Source: Ehretia macrophylla (lineage: Eukaryota > Streptophyta > Magnoliopsida > Boraginales > Ehretiaceae). Taken from it: a stretch of 64,000 bases of DNA. Every line of letters begins with the position of its first letter. Position 1 is the stretch's first letter. Shown here piece by piece: positions 11,879 through 22,420 of the stretch. The stretch is taken from NCBI GenBank assembly GCA_037974665.1, contig CM075775.1, forward strand, positions 29,951,732 to 30,015,731, in the 5' to 3' direction. The position numbers and the translations under genes are program-made. The notes under the pieces are model-generated. The model was given only the letters and a program-made list of their open reading frames with translations, had not been told where the DNA came from and ran no database searches.

Positions 11879-12545
11879 ATTCTTCTCTGTTGAGGTAGGC
11901 CAGCATAGCTTTGTCTTTGGCTTCGAACTCTCCCGATATCTGACTAGAAACCAATTGAGAGTCGGTGCTCAGGTCGACTGCTTGCGCCCTGAGCTGAGCT
12001 GTAATTTTCAGCCCCGCGATCACTGCTTCGTACTCAGCTTCATTGTTAGACGTCGAAAATGCGAACTTGAGAGAGTATTGGTGCTCATGCCGGGCCGGGT
12101 CGAGAATGACCACTCTGGCTCCGCTTCCAGACTTCCCTGATGCCCCATCCACATGGACCTTCCACACGTCCTCCGGGTTATGTTCGGCTCGGCCAGTACA
12201 TTCCACCATGAAATCCACAATGGCTTGGGCTTTAATAACTGTTCTGGGCTGGTAGGTGATGTCAAATTGACTCAGCTCAACTGCCCACTTCAGCAGCCTA
12301 CCCGACGCCTCTGGCTTGTGCATGATTGACTTGAGCGGGGCATCCGTCACGACCTTGATTGGATGAGCATCAAAGTATGGCTTCAGCTTTCTTGCCGCCG
12401 TGATGAACGCGAGGGCGAGTTTTTCTAAGGAGGAATACCTCACATCGGCCCCTCGCAAGGTTTTGCTAACATAATAGACCAGTTTCTGCTCCTTCCCTTC
12501 TTCGCGGAGTAGTGTTGCCACCACTGCTGTCCCTGAACAAGCCAA
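11814..12545 (-). pseudogene. Dual RNase H region of the Tat pol
   Basis: Open for about 240 codons on the minus strand. The first half is the RT-associated RNase H (YYVSKTLRGADVRYSSLEK). After a linker comes a second RNase H with HVDGASGKSGSGA, NNEAEYEAVIAGL and LSTDSQLV, carrying the Asp-Glu-Asp acidic residues. Two RNase H domains in tandem is diagnostic of Tat elements. The frame then shifts near 11880 into the integrase frame. Confidence 0.92.
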
Positions 12546-13440
12546 ATACAGTACCAGCTTCTCCCCACCTTAGGTCGGGATAGCAAAGGTAGCAAAGCTA
12601 GATACATTTTCAGCTATTGGAAGGCATCCTGGCATTCCGTAGTCCATTCAAAATTCTTAGGATTCCTCAATATTTTGAACAGAGGAGCACACTTGTCGGC
12701 CGACCTGGACATGAATCTGCTTAGTGCCGTGACCTTGCCCACGAGCACCTAGACGTCCTTCACGCAGGTCGGGGGTGCCAGGTCAAGTATCACATGAACC
12801 TTCTCCAGGTTGGCTTCTATTCCACGGACTGTGACCATGAAGTCCATAAACTTTCCTGCCTTGACACCGAATGCGCACTTTTTCGGGTTCAGCTTTATCC
12901 CAAAGTGCTCCATTACGGCGAAGACTTCAGCCAGGTCGGCTACACGGTCTTCCGCCCTTCTGTTCTTGACCAACATGTCATCTACATATATCTCCATATT
13001 TCGACCAATTTGATTTTTAAAAACCTTGTTCACTATCCGAGTGTAGGTAGCTCCAGCATTCTTGAGGCCAAAATGCATAACCTCATAGTAGTAGAGACCT
13101 TTATCGGTGGTGAAGGCAGTCTTCTCTTTGTCTCCGAGAGCTATCTTGATCTGGTTATAGTCTTTGAAAGCATCCATGAAATAGAGTAGCTCGAACCCGG
13201 AGGTGGCATCCACCATCTGATCAATCTGAGGTAGGGGAAAGCAGTCCTTAGGGCAGGCTTTATTGAGGTTGGTAAAATCAATACACTATCTTCATCCACT
13301 TGAGGACTTAATCACCAGCACCACGTTGGATAACCAGGTTGGGTATTGGATTTCCTTTATGTGGTCGGCGTCTACCAATTTGTCCACCTCTTCTGCTATG
13401 ATTTGTTGCTTATCATAATGGAAGTGTTTGTGCTTCTACT
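12546..13440 (-). pseudogene. Reverse transcriptase of the Tat Gypsy element
   Basis: The minus strand reads, in order, a PTWLSNVVLV-like motif, DFTNLNKACPKDCFPLPQID, MDAFKDYNQI, HFGLKNAGATY and the catalytic YVDDMLV (around 12980), then FGIKLNPKKCAFGV and a connection domain (ALSRFMSRSADKCAPLFK, 12640-12720). The palm aspartates are present but stop codons interrupt the frame (for example near 13290 and 12748). RT is the basis for calling the superfamily Gypsy: the order is RT before integrase. Confidence 0.93.
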
Positions 13441-13486
13441 TTACCCAATAGTGATTTGGGTCGGCATTCAGGTGATGCTCAATCAC

Positions 13487-14556
13487 TCATGGGTCAATAC
13501 CTGCCATGTCAGAGGCAGACCATGCAAATATGTGTTCATTTTTCAGGAGAAATTGGCTTATACCTTTCTTGAGGTTGGCAGAGAGTTCACTCCCGATTTT
13601 TGCTCTCTTCGTCTCGTCAGAAAGCTCCACCTCTTGAAGGTCTTCAGCCGGGCTCCCTCTCATGGCATTCCTCTTTTCCTCTGGCAAATCTGGTCCCCAG
13701 CCAACCTGATATTTGGGTCGGAGGGAGTTTTCATAACATTCCCGAGCTGAGAGCTGGGCTCCACGAATAGTGGCCGTACTGGCCGGGGTTGGGAATTTCA
13801 GGGCCTGGTGGTAAGTTGAAGAGACGGCCTTGAAATGGTTGAGCGCTACCCGACCTAAGATCCCATTGTAAGTGGAGTTGCAATCCATCATAATGAAGTT
13901 AGCTTGCATTGAAACCCGCTTGTCTCCATCCTCCAATTTCAGTAGGAGGTTGATGACCCTTTAGCTCGGTGGGCTTGCCCGGTGAAACCAGTTAAAGTGC
14001 CTCAAAATGGCCTGAGTCGACTCCTGTCCAACCCCATTTGCTCAAAAGCGCTGAGGAATAAGACTTCTGTCGAGCTCCCGGTGTCCACCATCAGCCTCTT
14101 CACGGTGAAGTTGGCGATTTCAGCGTTGATCACCAGTGGGTCGTCATGGGGCAATATCACACCCTCCAAGTCTTCTAAGGAGAAAGTGAGCTCCTCCATC
14201 TCCGAGATCGGACCCCGCGCTGGCCCATACTCCCTTCCAGCCAGAACATAACCCTTCTTGCCAGCCGAGGTCTTTCCACCCGACGCCAATCCCCCTGCAA
14301 TGGTCTCAATCACAGCCAAACGTCCGCCCCCAGCCTGTCGCCTGGGTGGACTTCTCTCTCTATCTCTCTGATCGTGATTCCGGGTCAGCTGTTGATCTAC
14401 GTAACTCCGGAGGTAACCTCGGGCTATCAGTGCTTCAATCTCCTGTTTCAAGTCTTTGCACTCCTCGGTGGTATGACCGTAGTCCATATGGTATCGGCAA
14501 TACTTGGTCCTATTGCGCTTCTCAAGTCGGCCTTTCATCCTTAGGGCTGGAGGCAA
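13487..14556 (-). pseudogene. Zinc-finger and aspartic protease region of Tat gag-pol
   Basis: The minus strand begins with a Cys/His motif (KYCRYHMDYGHTTEEC), followed by an Arg-rich stretch, and reaches the aspartic protease active site MVDTGSSTEVLF at about 14060. The frame breaks near 14000 and resumes as the post-protease segment MDCNSTYNGILGR ... FAWSASDMAGIDP at 13936-13487, which is the usual bridge to reverse transcriptase. Family: retropepsin. Confidence 0.88.
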
Positions 14557-14634
14557 GTGGTTCTAGTGCTGGATCTCCATCAGGATTTGTTCCCTTGTGG
14601 TGTTAAAGGGAGTGAACATAGTAAATCGGAGGTT

Positions 14635-15746
14635 CTATTTCGGCTGCTGAGGCTGCTTGCCTCGATCATTTTGGATCTTATCCCCAGGTTGGGCTCGGGA
14701 GGTCTCTCCCTTCTTACTGGCTTCCTTCTCCTTGTCATCATCCCTCTTCGCTTGATGGATTTCTTCCGAGTGTATGTACCATTCTGCTCGTACCATCAGC
14801 TCATCTACAGTATCCATGGGATCGATGGCCAAGGAGGATGTAAGGGGGCCCGACCTGAGTCCACTTTGATAGGCCATTAACGCCATGAAGTCCTCCAAGT
14901 TGGGTATTCTGAGGGACTCCTCATTGAATCGGGCCGTATAAGCCCTTAGACTTTCTACTCTATGCTGCTTCACGGACAGCAATGATGAAGTGTGGCGGGT
15001 TGCACGTCGGCTTCCCGCGAAGTAGGACAAGAAAGCCTCAGCCAGCTGGTGAAAACTTGCAATTGAGCCGGAAAGGAGTTTTTGGAACCAGTCCAAGGCA
15101 TTGCCAACCAGGGTGGTCGGGAATGTCTTCGTTTTCATCAGGTCGGTCATATTATGCAGAATCATATGGTGATCAAAGTTGAGCAGGTGACTGGCTGGGT
15201 CTCCGTCCCCGTTGTAAACGGCTAGGTTGGGCATCCGGTTGCCGGTAGGCAATGGCGTCGCTAGTACCTCAGGTGAGAGTGGGCTAACGCCGAGCTGGTT
15301 AATGACCTTGACTATGCAACCGCGGTCTTGGCTTGCTCGGGGTCGGCATGGGCCGCCTTTTTGCCTCTCATTTCCACGGGTCTCGCCACTGGCTCCAGGA
15401 AGCCTTCTCCGTCTTGAGCTCGGGTTCATCCCAGGGCTGGAATGCGGAACTATGGACGCGCGGGCCAGGACGTAGCTGCTTGCAGAATTGGGTGTTCCGC
15501 AGCTAGCCGAGCTACCTACTCCTTTAATTCCTTAAACATTCCGAGCATCATCCTCATCTCTGGTGATAGGCTAGAGTTAGGGTCTCCATCTGTAGAAGGG
15601 TCAGTTTCTGAAGCTAAGTGTGTACGTTGGCTCGCTCCAACGCCAGTTTGGGTTAGGTCTTGGCTAGACACCTGTGTGGTTTCGAGGTTCCCATCTTGGT
15701 TGGCCAAGTCCTCTACCGATGCGCTGTGGTTTCTTATTTGAACCAT
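14635..15746 (-). pseudogene. Gag of the Tat Gypsy element
   Basis: The N-terminal part (15746-15516, starting MVQIRNHSASVEDL) ends in a stop. The main open stretch (15429-14635, 264 codons) contains the retrotransposon gag domain, with the signature TLVGNALDWFQKLL and the following FHQLAEAFLSYFA helix, and ends in a Lys/Glu-rich tail. The two parts are in different frames, so gag is already disrupted. It lies just downstream of the 5' LTR in element orientation. Confidence 0.9.
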
Positions 15747-15784
15747 GATGGTTTCTAAATGAATGGTGAGAAGAGTGATAGAAA

Positions 15785-15812
15785 GAATTCGTCCCCACAG
15801 ACGGTACTAAAC
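15785..15812 (-). other. Primer-binding-site region of the Tat element
   Basis: Immediately after the 5' LTR in element orientation the strand reads gtttagtaccgtctgtgggg. Many plant Gypsy elements have a tggcgccgtctgtgggga-like leader here, whose first bases pair with a tRNA 3' end. This looks like a mutated form, so the primer tRNA cannot be assigned with confidence. Confidence 0.45.
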
Positions 15813-16288
15813 TGTCGAGGTCGAAATCTCGACGTTGAGGTTGGAAAGCTACTCCTGCCGAGCTGGATTTCTGGGTCGGCTCCTCGACTTAGATTTTTGG
15901 ATCGACTACCTGACCAGCAAAAGAAAAAAGAAAGAAAAGACCGGGTGACGACCCGAATTTTTCCCTCTAACGTGCAAATGATTAGTATGTCTAAACTGAA
16001 GAAGTAGCTGAGAGTATTTAATGAGTAATTACCTTTGAAATGAAGGGATGAAACTCTATTTATACTAAATTTGGACCTGACAGCATTTAATACGGTGCAG
16101 TTTTATGTCCCATCAGGGCTTTATGCCTCATCAGAACAGCTATTTACCGAGGTCGGGGTTTTTCTGGATCGGAGTGAGATCGAGTCAGCATCCAGATTGG
16201 ACATTAGCTAAAAATGCTAGACTTAGCTCGGATTAACCCATCTCAACTCGAAGTAAGCGTCATACCTCAGCTCGGATCCCCCTCGTCA
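15813..16288 (-). repeat. 5' LTR of the Tat Gypsy element
   Basis: 476 bp, from tgtcgaggtcg to ccccctcgtca on the plus strand, paired with 3373-3822. It retains a TATAAATAG motif on the minus strand (plus 16056-16064), the likely LTR promoter, inside a ~10-bp block missing from the other LTR. Many differences between the LTRs are G-to-A or C-to-T in this copy, as expected from decay of methylated cytosines. Confidence 0.92.
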
Positions 16289-16527
16289 GCGATAATACTC
16301 AAAAATTCACATGCTCAAGAAAGAAACCAATTGGCATCAGAACCATCCAATAATCCATTACGTAGAGCTAAAAGTTTTACAATTAGCATCCTATTTTCAT
16401 CTCGCATTTAATCAACTACAACTACTCTTTAACAATCGAAAAAACTTGAAACTATTTTCATTTCTTATCCAATTTCTAATACAATATGAAGTATCATAGC
16501 ATTAACAGATGTTAAAACCGAGATCAC
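16289..16527 (-). other. Intron 1 remnant of the PCFS4-like gene
   Basis: AT-rich sequence between the donor at 16526-16527 and the Tat target site. There is no acceptor or exon. The Tat element inserted into this stretch. Confidence 0.55.
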
Positions 16528-16911
16528 CTCAAGAATATTCGCGCAGATGATTACAGCAATGCCCTTGGCAGCGTGTGAATTTTCGCCGGCAATAATAGTC
16601 AAATTCGTAATTATCGATTTTGAATTGAAAGTCAGCTCAGCCAACGCCTTTTTATACTGGCTCACCAGCTCCTGATGCTGTTGCTGTTGATATGGTCCAC
16701 GTACCGAATCGCTACTCTTGGAATCCCTCTCTCTTTCACTGGCTCGGAATCGCGAACCCGAGCTAGAAGCCACCTACCGTTGAGCAAAACTCCTCCCATT
16801 GGACGGCACCGCAGCCGCCGTTATCACCGCGGCATCTTCGGCTAATCTAGGCTTCTTCAACCCTGGCTCTCTCGATCTATCGAATGGCCTACGTGAACTC
16901 TCCATTTCCAT
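16528..16911 (-). pseudogene. First exon of a PCFS4/PCF11-like gene, truncated
   Basis: From the ATG at 16911 the minus strand reads [20 protein letters not shown], runs to FAQR, hits an in-frame TAG (16774-16776, codon 46), and stays open after it. The second part contains [17 protein letters not shown] and [20 protein letters not shown], the start of the CTD-interacting domain of plant PCF11-type cleavage/polyadenylation factors (PCFS4). The exon ends at ILE with a GT donor at 16526-16527, where the rest of the CID should begin in exon 2. No exon 2 is found: the Tat element starts ~240 bp downstream and an unrelated aldolase gene lies beyond it. In intact genes this protein binds the RNA polymerase II C-terminal tail during 3' end formation. 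Here it is a gene fragment or pseudogene. Confidence 0.82.
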
Positions 16912-17247
16912 CACTATTAATTAGAAAAACATTACAACAAAACCCTAACTCTAACCCTAATTTTCATCTATTTAATGTTACAAAAATACAAATCCAAAAA
17001 CACTCAAAAATAAAATTCAAAAAAATAGAATATAAATCACTTATTATCTGATATGAATGAGAAGTACATACAACAAATTTTGGTGTACACACGTACAGAG
17101 AAATAAATCAAAAAAAAAAAACAAAACAAAAAACACATGCGACAATTTTTTTTCGTTAATACAGCGTTGATTGACGAGAGATGACAGATGTGAGCTCAGC
17201 TGAGAAGGGTTTTTGAAGATTGGTTTGAGAGATTTGTTAGAGCAGCC

Positions 17248-17256
17248 TTTATATAA
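17248..17256 (-). promoter_or_regulatory. TATA box of the PCFS4-like gene
   Basis: On the minus strand, cattatataaaggctgc lies ~340 bp upstream of the ATG at 16911 and is followed by a leader with pyrimidine-rich patches, as expected for a plant promoter and long 5' UTR. Nothing else lies between it and the coding start except A-rich tracts (17108-17130). Confidence 0.55.
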
Positions 17257-17260
17257 TGTG

Positions 17261-17919
17261 TGTGTTGGGTGTGTGTAAAAAAGGCTTATATTTTGGTATA
17301 CAGACATGTATATATATAGGCATATATGTATATATCACATTATTATTGGTTGGGGCCAGAGTGGGAGAGAGGGACAAGATCGAGCGGCGTGGACGACGAT
17401 TAGATTTTGGAGGCTGTTGGGCCGAGGTGGCCTTGTGGGCTTTATAGATTACATGGGCTGATACCTGGGTGAGTGGATTGGCCGACTTATTAAAAAACAA
17501 TTATTTGGTTATGTCAGGCGCTATTGCATTGTTTGTCCTAATAATGGCCTTTCTGAGCTTATCTGCATATGATCAAAGAAAAAAAGTTGAAGTTTCTTAA
17601 AACAAGCGCCACTTTTTAGGCTTAGTCCATCAAATAAGGGTTGAGGTGTTGTTTTTAAACATAAGAATGGGAATAAAGAGGACGTGAAAAATATATTAAT
17701 AGGAGATTCACTGTCTCATTTCTTTTCAGTTTGAGAGCAGTACGGCACACCTTCACTCAAAACTACCATCAACCATAACTAACATGAAAACATATCAATG
17801 CGAACACCTTTGTTTCTAAAATTTTGTTTGTGATATCCATTCCCTTGAATTATCATATGGATTTTGGAGATTGTAGTTGTCTTCCTCTATCGGGTAGCTT
17901 TGTATTTGTTTTTGTTCTT
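17261..17919. other. Upstream region of the PCFS4-like gene, no gene seen
   Basis: Non-coding, moderately AT-rich DNA with a short GC-richer patch (17355-17480). No convincing frame, tRNA or element ends were found. Confidence 0.4.
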
Positions 17920-18083
17920 TTTTTTTTTTTTGTGGGGGGTGAGAGATGCCTAGTATGCTTTGGATTGTACCCATTTGTTGTTCTGGTACATTGATTTGGG
18001 CTCCCTATAGAGAATTGTTTAGCTTATTTCTCCTTTGGACTTTTCCAATTTAGCTATGATATACTTGACAAAAAAAAAAAAAG
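17920..18083 (+). repeat. Possible 5'-truncated retroposon tail
   Basis: About 150 bp of unique-looking sequence ends in atatacttgac followed by 13 A residues. The tail motif resembles the L1-type 3' ends (TTYGACC plus poly(A)) found elsewhere in this window. No clear target duplication was found. Confidence 0.3.
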
Positions 18084-19552
18084 AAGTATTATTGATCATA
18101 GAGTTGATTCGAATTTTTACGAGGTAAATACTTCTTTTGTTTGTTTAAATTTTTTTGCTATTTGAACATAAAGTTATGGCTTTAGCTTGAGTTAACCAAT
18201 TGGTTGTGTTTTTCTAACATCACTAAACAGTCTAAATAAAATGCGATTATTAACTCTTCAATTGTTCATTGCTATTTCTGAATTTTTTAAGTATGAATAA
18301 CTTTTTAGATGATTGAAAAATTTGCCACGAAAGTCATGGAATTAGTGTAGGCTAACACCCTCGTGTATATAGTCTAATTTTTGCATCGTTTATATTCGTG
18401 TCAAGGAGTGAAAAAAGAAAATGTGCATTGAAGTGAAAAGAAAATATGTATTTCTATTGTATTTTGAGCTTTGAAACGCTTTAAAAAATGTGCATTCTTA
18501 TATCCAACTTAAAAAAATTAACTAAAGTATCGAGCTTCGTCTTGGTATTTACATAATTCTCCTATACTGGACCAACCAAACCAGCCAGCATCTCCAATGG
18601 GCCTTAAGTTATCTTGCCCACGGCTTCAGACCCTCAGCAAACCCAAGAAACACACAGATTTAGGTCTCAATCTCTCTTCCCTTTCGTTGGTGAGTTTGAT
18701 TTTTCTATTAATATTGTTTTCTTATTTCCATAATTAATCTTAAGGATGGGCGCTCAATTTCATTACTTGAAAATAAAATTATCTTGACACCCACAAATGG
18801 AAGAATCAAAAGAGAGCTTGAAAAATGTGCCTGGAACTCCTTTTTTTTTTATTATTTGAGGTTGTATATAATAAAACTAAAATAGACCCGACCTTTTTTC
18901 AGATTAAGTTTGACCCTTTTTTGGAGTCTTAACTTCACACACCAACCTGCACTTTTTATTTTTTAGTTCACTTTAAAGTTTTTTAATTTGTTTTATAATT
19001 TTCAAATTATTTGTGCATAGTTTTAAGCATGAAAAATAGTGAGTTTTTAAATTTATTTCAAATTTTTTTATGTTGGTAGGTTGAAGAAAAAATTATTGAA
19101 TGAAGTATTAACTGAAATTTATAATCTCAAGACAAAAAAATTCAATAAAGTAGAATATTAGAACACTCGAGGTGGTGAAACTTCCTCGAGTTATTCTCTT
19201 AAAACTAATTGTAGCTTCTTTGAGCAATACAACACATATTGTTACCCGCAAGAATCGAGTCACAACCTTGTAAATATTTTTACTCGCTCTCTTGACTTGT
19301 AAATATTTGTTATGTGAATAATATACATACTTGCTTGCCTACCAAAAAAAAAAAAAAAAAATCGAGTTTACAATTTTTCGCATACATAGTGAGAGTGACA
19401 TACACTAGGTCAAAGCCTTGGTGTAGAGTGATTTTATTTTGCTAAATAAGCAAAGTGTTTCATTGATGCTCAAATTTCAAATAATATGTACAATATCAAA
19501 CCCAAAAATCAACAAAGTGAAATCAAAATAACCTATACAAGAATATTACTTA
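18084..19552. other. AT-rich intergenic region
   Basis: Mostly AT-rich DNA. Around 18640-18695 a pyrimidine-rich stretch ending ttcgttg|gtgagtt resembles a 5' UTR exon with a splice donor, but no coding exon follows. At 19250-19370 a poly(A)18 tract is flanked by aatcgagt at both sides, possibly another short retroposon. Neither is firm. Confidence 0.3.
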
Positions 19553-20551
19553 GGGGGCGTTTGGTCCACATATTGGTTTTTCATTCTTATTTCTGGGAAT
19601 GACATTCTAAGGAATATTATTTTCGAAAATATTATTAAAACTGTTTGGTAGGTTTAAAATATTCCCAGGAATATTTTGTCAAATTCTTAAAATATTATTT
19701 TGTTATGTTTGGTTTAAACTCAATATTCCTAAAAATTTTGAACAATTTTCTAACAATGCCCCTAACTCAAAAAAATAAAAATATCATACAATAGGTATAA
19801 ATAATGCTACATTTTGTAAAGTTTTGCTAATATGCAAACAAAATTTAGATTTTATATTTTAAAAGATTTTGAAATTTCAAAACTTTAAAATTATTTTATT
19901 TACTTTTATTTTTATTTTTAAATTCAAAATTACATTTAAAATATTAAAACTTAGAATTTAGCAATAAAAAATTATTTTAAATATAAATATAAGTTACAAA
20001 ATTTATGTTTAACTTAAAAAATTAATAATTTTTTATTAATTTCACTTTATTTTTATTTTTATACTTATTATTTAGTTTTATATATATTTTATTCTATACT
20101 TATTTTATTTTTAATTTTATTTTTAATTTTATTTTATCTTATTTTAGTTTTATTTGATTTTATTTTCTCATTTTATCTTACTTTTATTTTATTTTATTTT
20201 TTCCTATTTTTATTTAATTCTTTTTATTTTATTTTTACTTTATTTTATTTTATTTTCATTTTTTATTTTTATTTTTATTTTGTATCATTTTATTTTCTAT
20301 TTTATTTTTTGAATTTATTTATTTTAATTTGTACTTTTTAAGATGGGTATTTGTGTTTGTTGCTTGTTCAAAAACATTAGCATAACTTGAGAATATGAGA
20401 TTCTCACCGACCAAATCATGAGAATATTCAATTCTCATGAATGTGCTATTTCCAAGAATATTTTTTCATTCTGCGGACTAAACATTGAAATATTATATTT
20501 TAGAATTCACATTCTCAAAAATTTTATAACATTTCGTGAACCAAACGTCCC
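19553..20551. mobile_element. TIR (MITE-like) element, ~1 kb
   Basis: Terminal inverted repeats ggggcgtttggtccac (19554-19569) and gtgaaccaaacgtccc (20536-20551), with further matching ATATTC/GAATAT-rich subterminal sequence, bracket a non-coding interior rich in tttattttatttta repeats. The ends match the common plant GGGCGTTTGG-type MITE termini. The superfamily (PIF/Harbinger or hAT) is uncertain because the target duplication is unclear. Confidence 0.6.
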
Positions 20552-20599
20552 ATAGGCTGCAGTTCTTACAAATCTAAATGTTTAGAACATTTATTCTAA

Positions 20600-22420
20600 A
20601 TTTCTTTCCCCCATAAATTTTCATTCTAGTAAGCTATAAAATAAACTCCCTTATATGCTTCTCAGACTCAAACTCATTTTTGTGGATCCAGTTCTTGCAT
20701 TCCTTCCATATATTATACACTATAATACAGAAGAAAAGACACAATAAGGTAGGTTGAAGATCTTCCCCTTTCACAATGTCTCAAATTTTTCTGCTCATCT
20801 CACATTGGAAAAAAAGATGCTCTCTATCCTCAACTACCAGCCGACACATAATGCAAATGCTATTATCAATGATACACCATTATAAAAGTTTATCTTTAGT
20901 TGGAAGTCATTTAGAACAGCCATCCACGAAACAAAGCTGCATTTAGCAACACTAATTTTGCTCCAAATCATCTTATGCCATTGGTGGCTCCTCGCGCTAA
21001 TTCGTTTTTGCCTTCCCATAAAAACCCTACAGCCTTCCTCTCCATGTCCCTGATAGCTCCAATAGGGAGGATAAGAACTCCCTATCAGTAAGCCTGTATG
21101 CTGAAAAGGACAGATTTAATGAGGACCAAGCGTCCTACAAATGAGAACCATCTCGTGATCTATTGATCAATTCTATAAGTCATCTTTTTAATCAATGTGT
21201 TACAAGTAAGTTTAGAAATATGCTTAAGGGATAGAGGGACCCCAAGACATTTGAGAGGGAGAGTTATCTTCTTCAAAGTATAAAATAAGGTAAATATCAC
21301 TACATCCCCTTATAATATACGAAATTATTACGTTACCTTCATGTGTTTATAAAATTATCACAAACTCTCTTATATTTTTAGAAAAACCTCACACTATTCC
21401 CTTCTATGACATTTTTACCATTTTATAATTTTTATATATACATTTTTGTTCTCTTTATTTTCACATATTTTTTATTTATACTAAAAAAATTTTTAAAATT
21501 TTATTTTTTTTTTCCATCTTCTCCCACCCCCCACCCACCCACCCCTACGGCTGCTACTGTTACTCTGACGACCAACAACGTTGTTGTTGCTCCAACGAGC
21601 AGCAACGTGGGTGCTGCTCCGATGGAGCAGTAGCCTCCATGGCTACTTCGTCGGAGTAGCAATGAGACCCTTGGAGCAGCAAGGGGTAGGGGTGGGAGAA
21701 GATGAAATAAAAAATTAAATTTTTTTAGTATAAATAAAAAATATGTGAAAATAAAGAGAAATATATATATATATAAATTATAAAAAAGGTAAAAATATCA
21801 TAGAATGAGATAGTGTGAGGTTTTTCAAATAATACAAAGGGATTTTGTGATAATTTTATAAACATAGAGGGTAACATGATAATTTCGTATATTATAGGGA
21901 GTAAAATGATATTTACCCTATAAAATATCCTTAAGCTCATCCCTCTACCTTCTATTGCATCCTAAAAAAATAAATGCTACTCTTGGCTTCATTGACTGTG
22001 AGACATGAAATTATTGAACAAGCTGAGAACATGTTTAATCTGTTTAATAGAGCTTCTATCTGCACGATAAAAGATCAATACATCATCCTCAAAACAAAGG
22101 TGGGTGGTTTTAAGTCCTGCACACTTAGGAGTTAGGATGATAATGGAATTTTGCAATCATATTCACATCATACACGAAAAGACTTTCACAGCCATCACGA
22201 ACAAATATTAGGAAATGGGGTTTTCTTGTCTCAATCCTCTCGCTCCCCGAAAGTACCCCTCTAAACTTTGTACCTTCCAAAAAAAGTGCCACTCTAAACT
22301 CCCATTAACAACCACGAACAGGTCAGTATTCAGAAGATCATTAATCCACACCTCATTGATAAACAGTCTGTCCAATCTGCAAGCTCTGAAAGCATTCCCT
22401 GAGCTTTTGTTACTCATGTA
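20600..22420 (-). pseudogene. L1-type LINE relic (reverse transcriptase and zf-RVT)
   Basis: In minus-strand order: an RT fragment ending GARGLRQENPIS (22208-22417), the catalytic box as FEDDVLIF (YADD/FADD in active elements, around 22080), the LGVPLSLKHISKL / RLVLIKSVLFSIQ connecting region (21060-21280), and the zf-RVT domain with WHKMIWSKISVAKCSFVSWM (about 20940) and REHLFFQCEMSRKIW (20750-20830). Frames are broken by stops and by a MULE-type MITE at 21288-21918. It is an old, 5'-truncated, inactive LINE. Weak RT-like remnants may extend to about 22800. Confidence 0.88.
21279..21927. mobile_element. MULE-type MITE with 9-bp TSD, inserted in the LINE
   Basis: The element spans 21288-21918. 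It is flanked by a perfect 9-bp duplication tataaaata at 21279-21287 and 21919-21927, the size made by Mutator-family transposases. The inverted repeats are very long: the first ~130 bp (from aggtaaatatcac) pair with the last ~130 bp, and the inner GC-rich part (around 21540-21690, repeated CTGCTCC/GGAGCAG) also folds back. No transposase is encoded. Its insertion separates the LINE RT from the zf-RVT region and so dates it as younger than the LINE. Confidence 0.88.

Larger units (their letters stand above)
3368..16293 (-). mobile_element. Tat-lineage Ty3/Gypsy LTR retrotransposon with nested solo LTR
   Basis: TG...CA LTRs at 3373-3822 and 15813-16288 bracket minus-strand gag, protease, reverse transcriptase, RNase H, a second RNase H and integrase, in that order. 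The bracketing pentamers acgat (3368-3372) and gcgat (16289-16293) look like a target-site duplication with one mismatch. The second, archaeal-type RNase H and a long antisense gene between integrase and the 3' LTR are the known hallmarks of the Tat lineage. Every reading frame carries stops or frameshifts, so the element is dead. Its integrase is interrupted at 7921-11465 by a solo LTR. It sits in what was probably intron 1 of the PCFS4-like gene. Confidence 0.93.

Noticed and set aside
13346-13750. 134-codon plus-strand open frame
   Set aside because: It is antisense to the Tat pol region between protease and RT, whose minus-strand motifs explain the sequence.
16465-16773. Minus-strand start of the PCFS4-like protein at 16773
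   Set aside because: That codon is GTG directly after an in-frame TAG; the true start by context is the ATG at 16911, and the apparent C-terminus beyond 16528 is intron.
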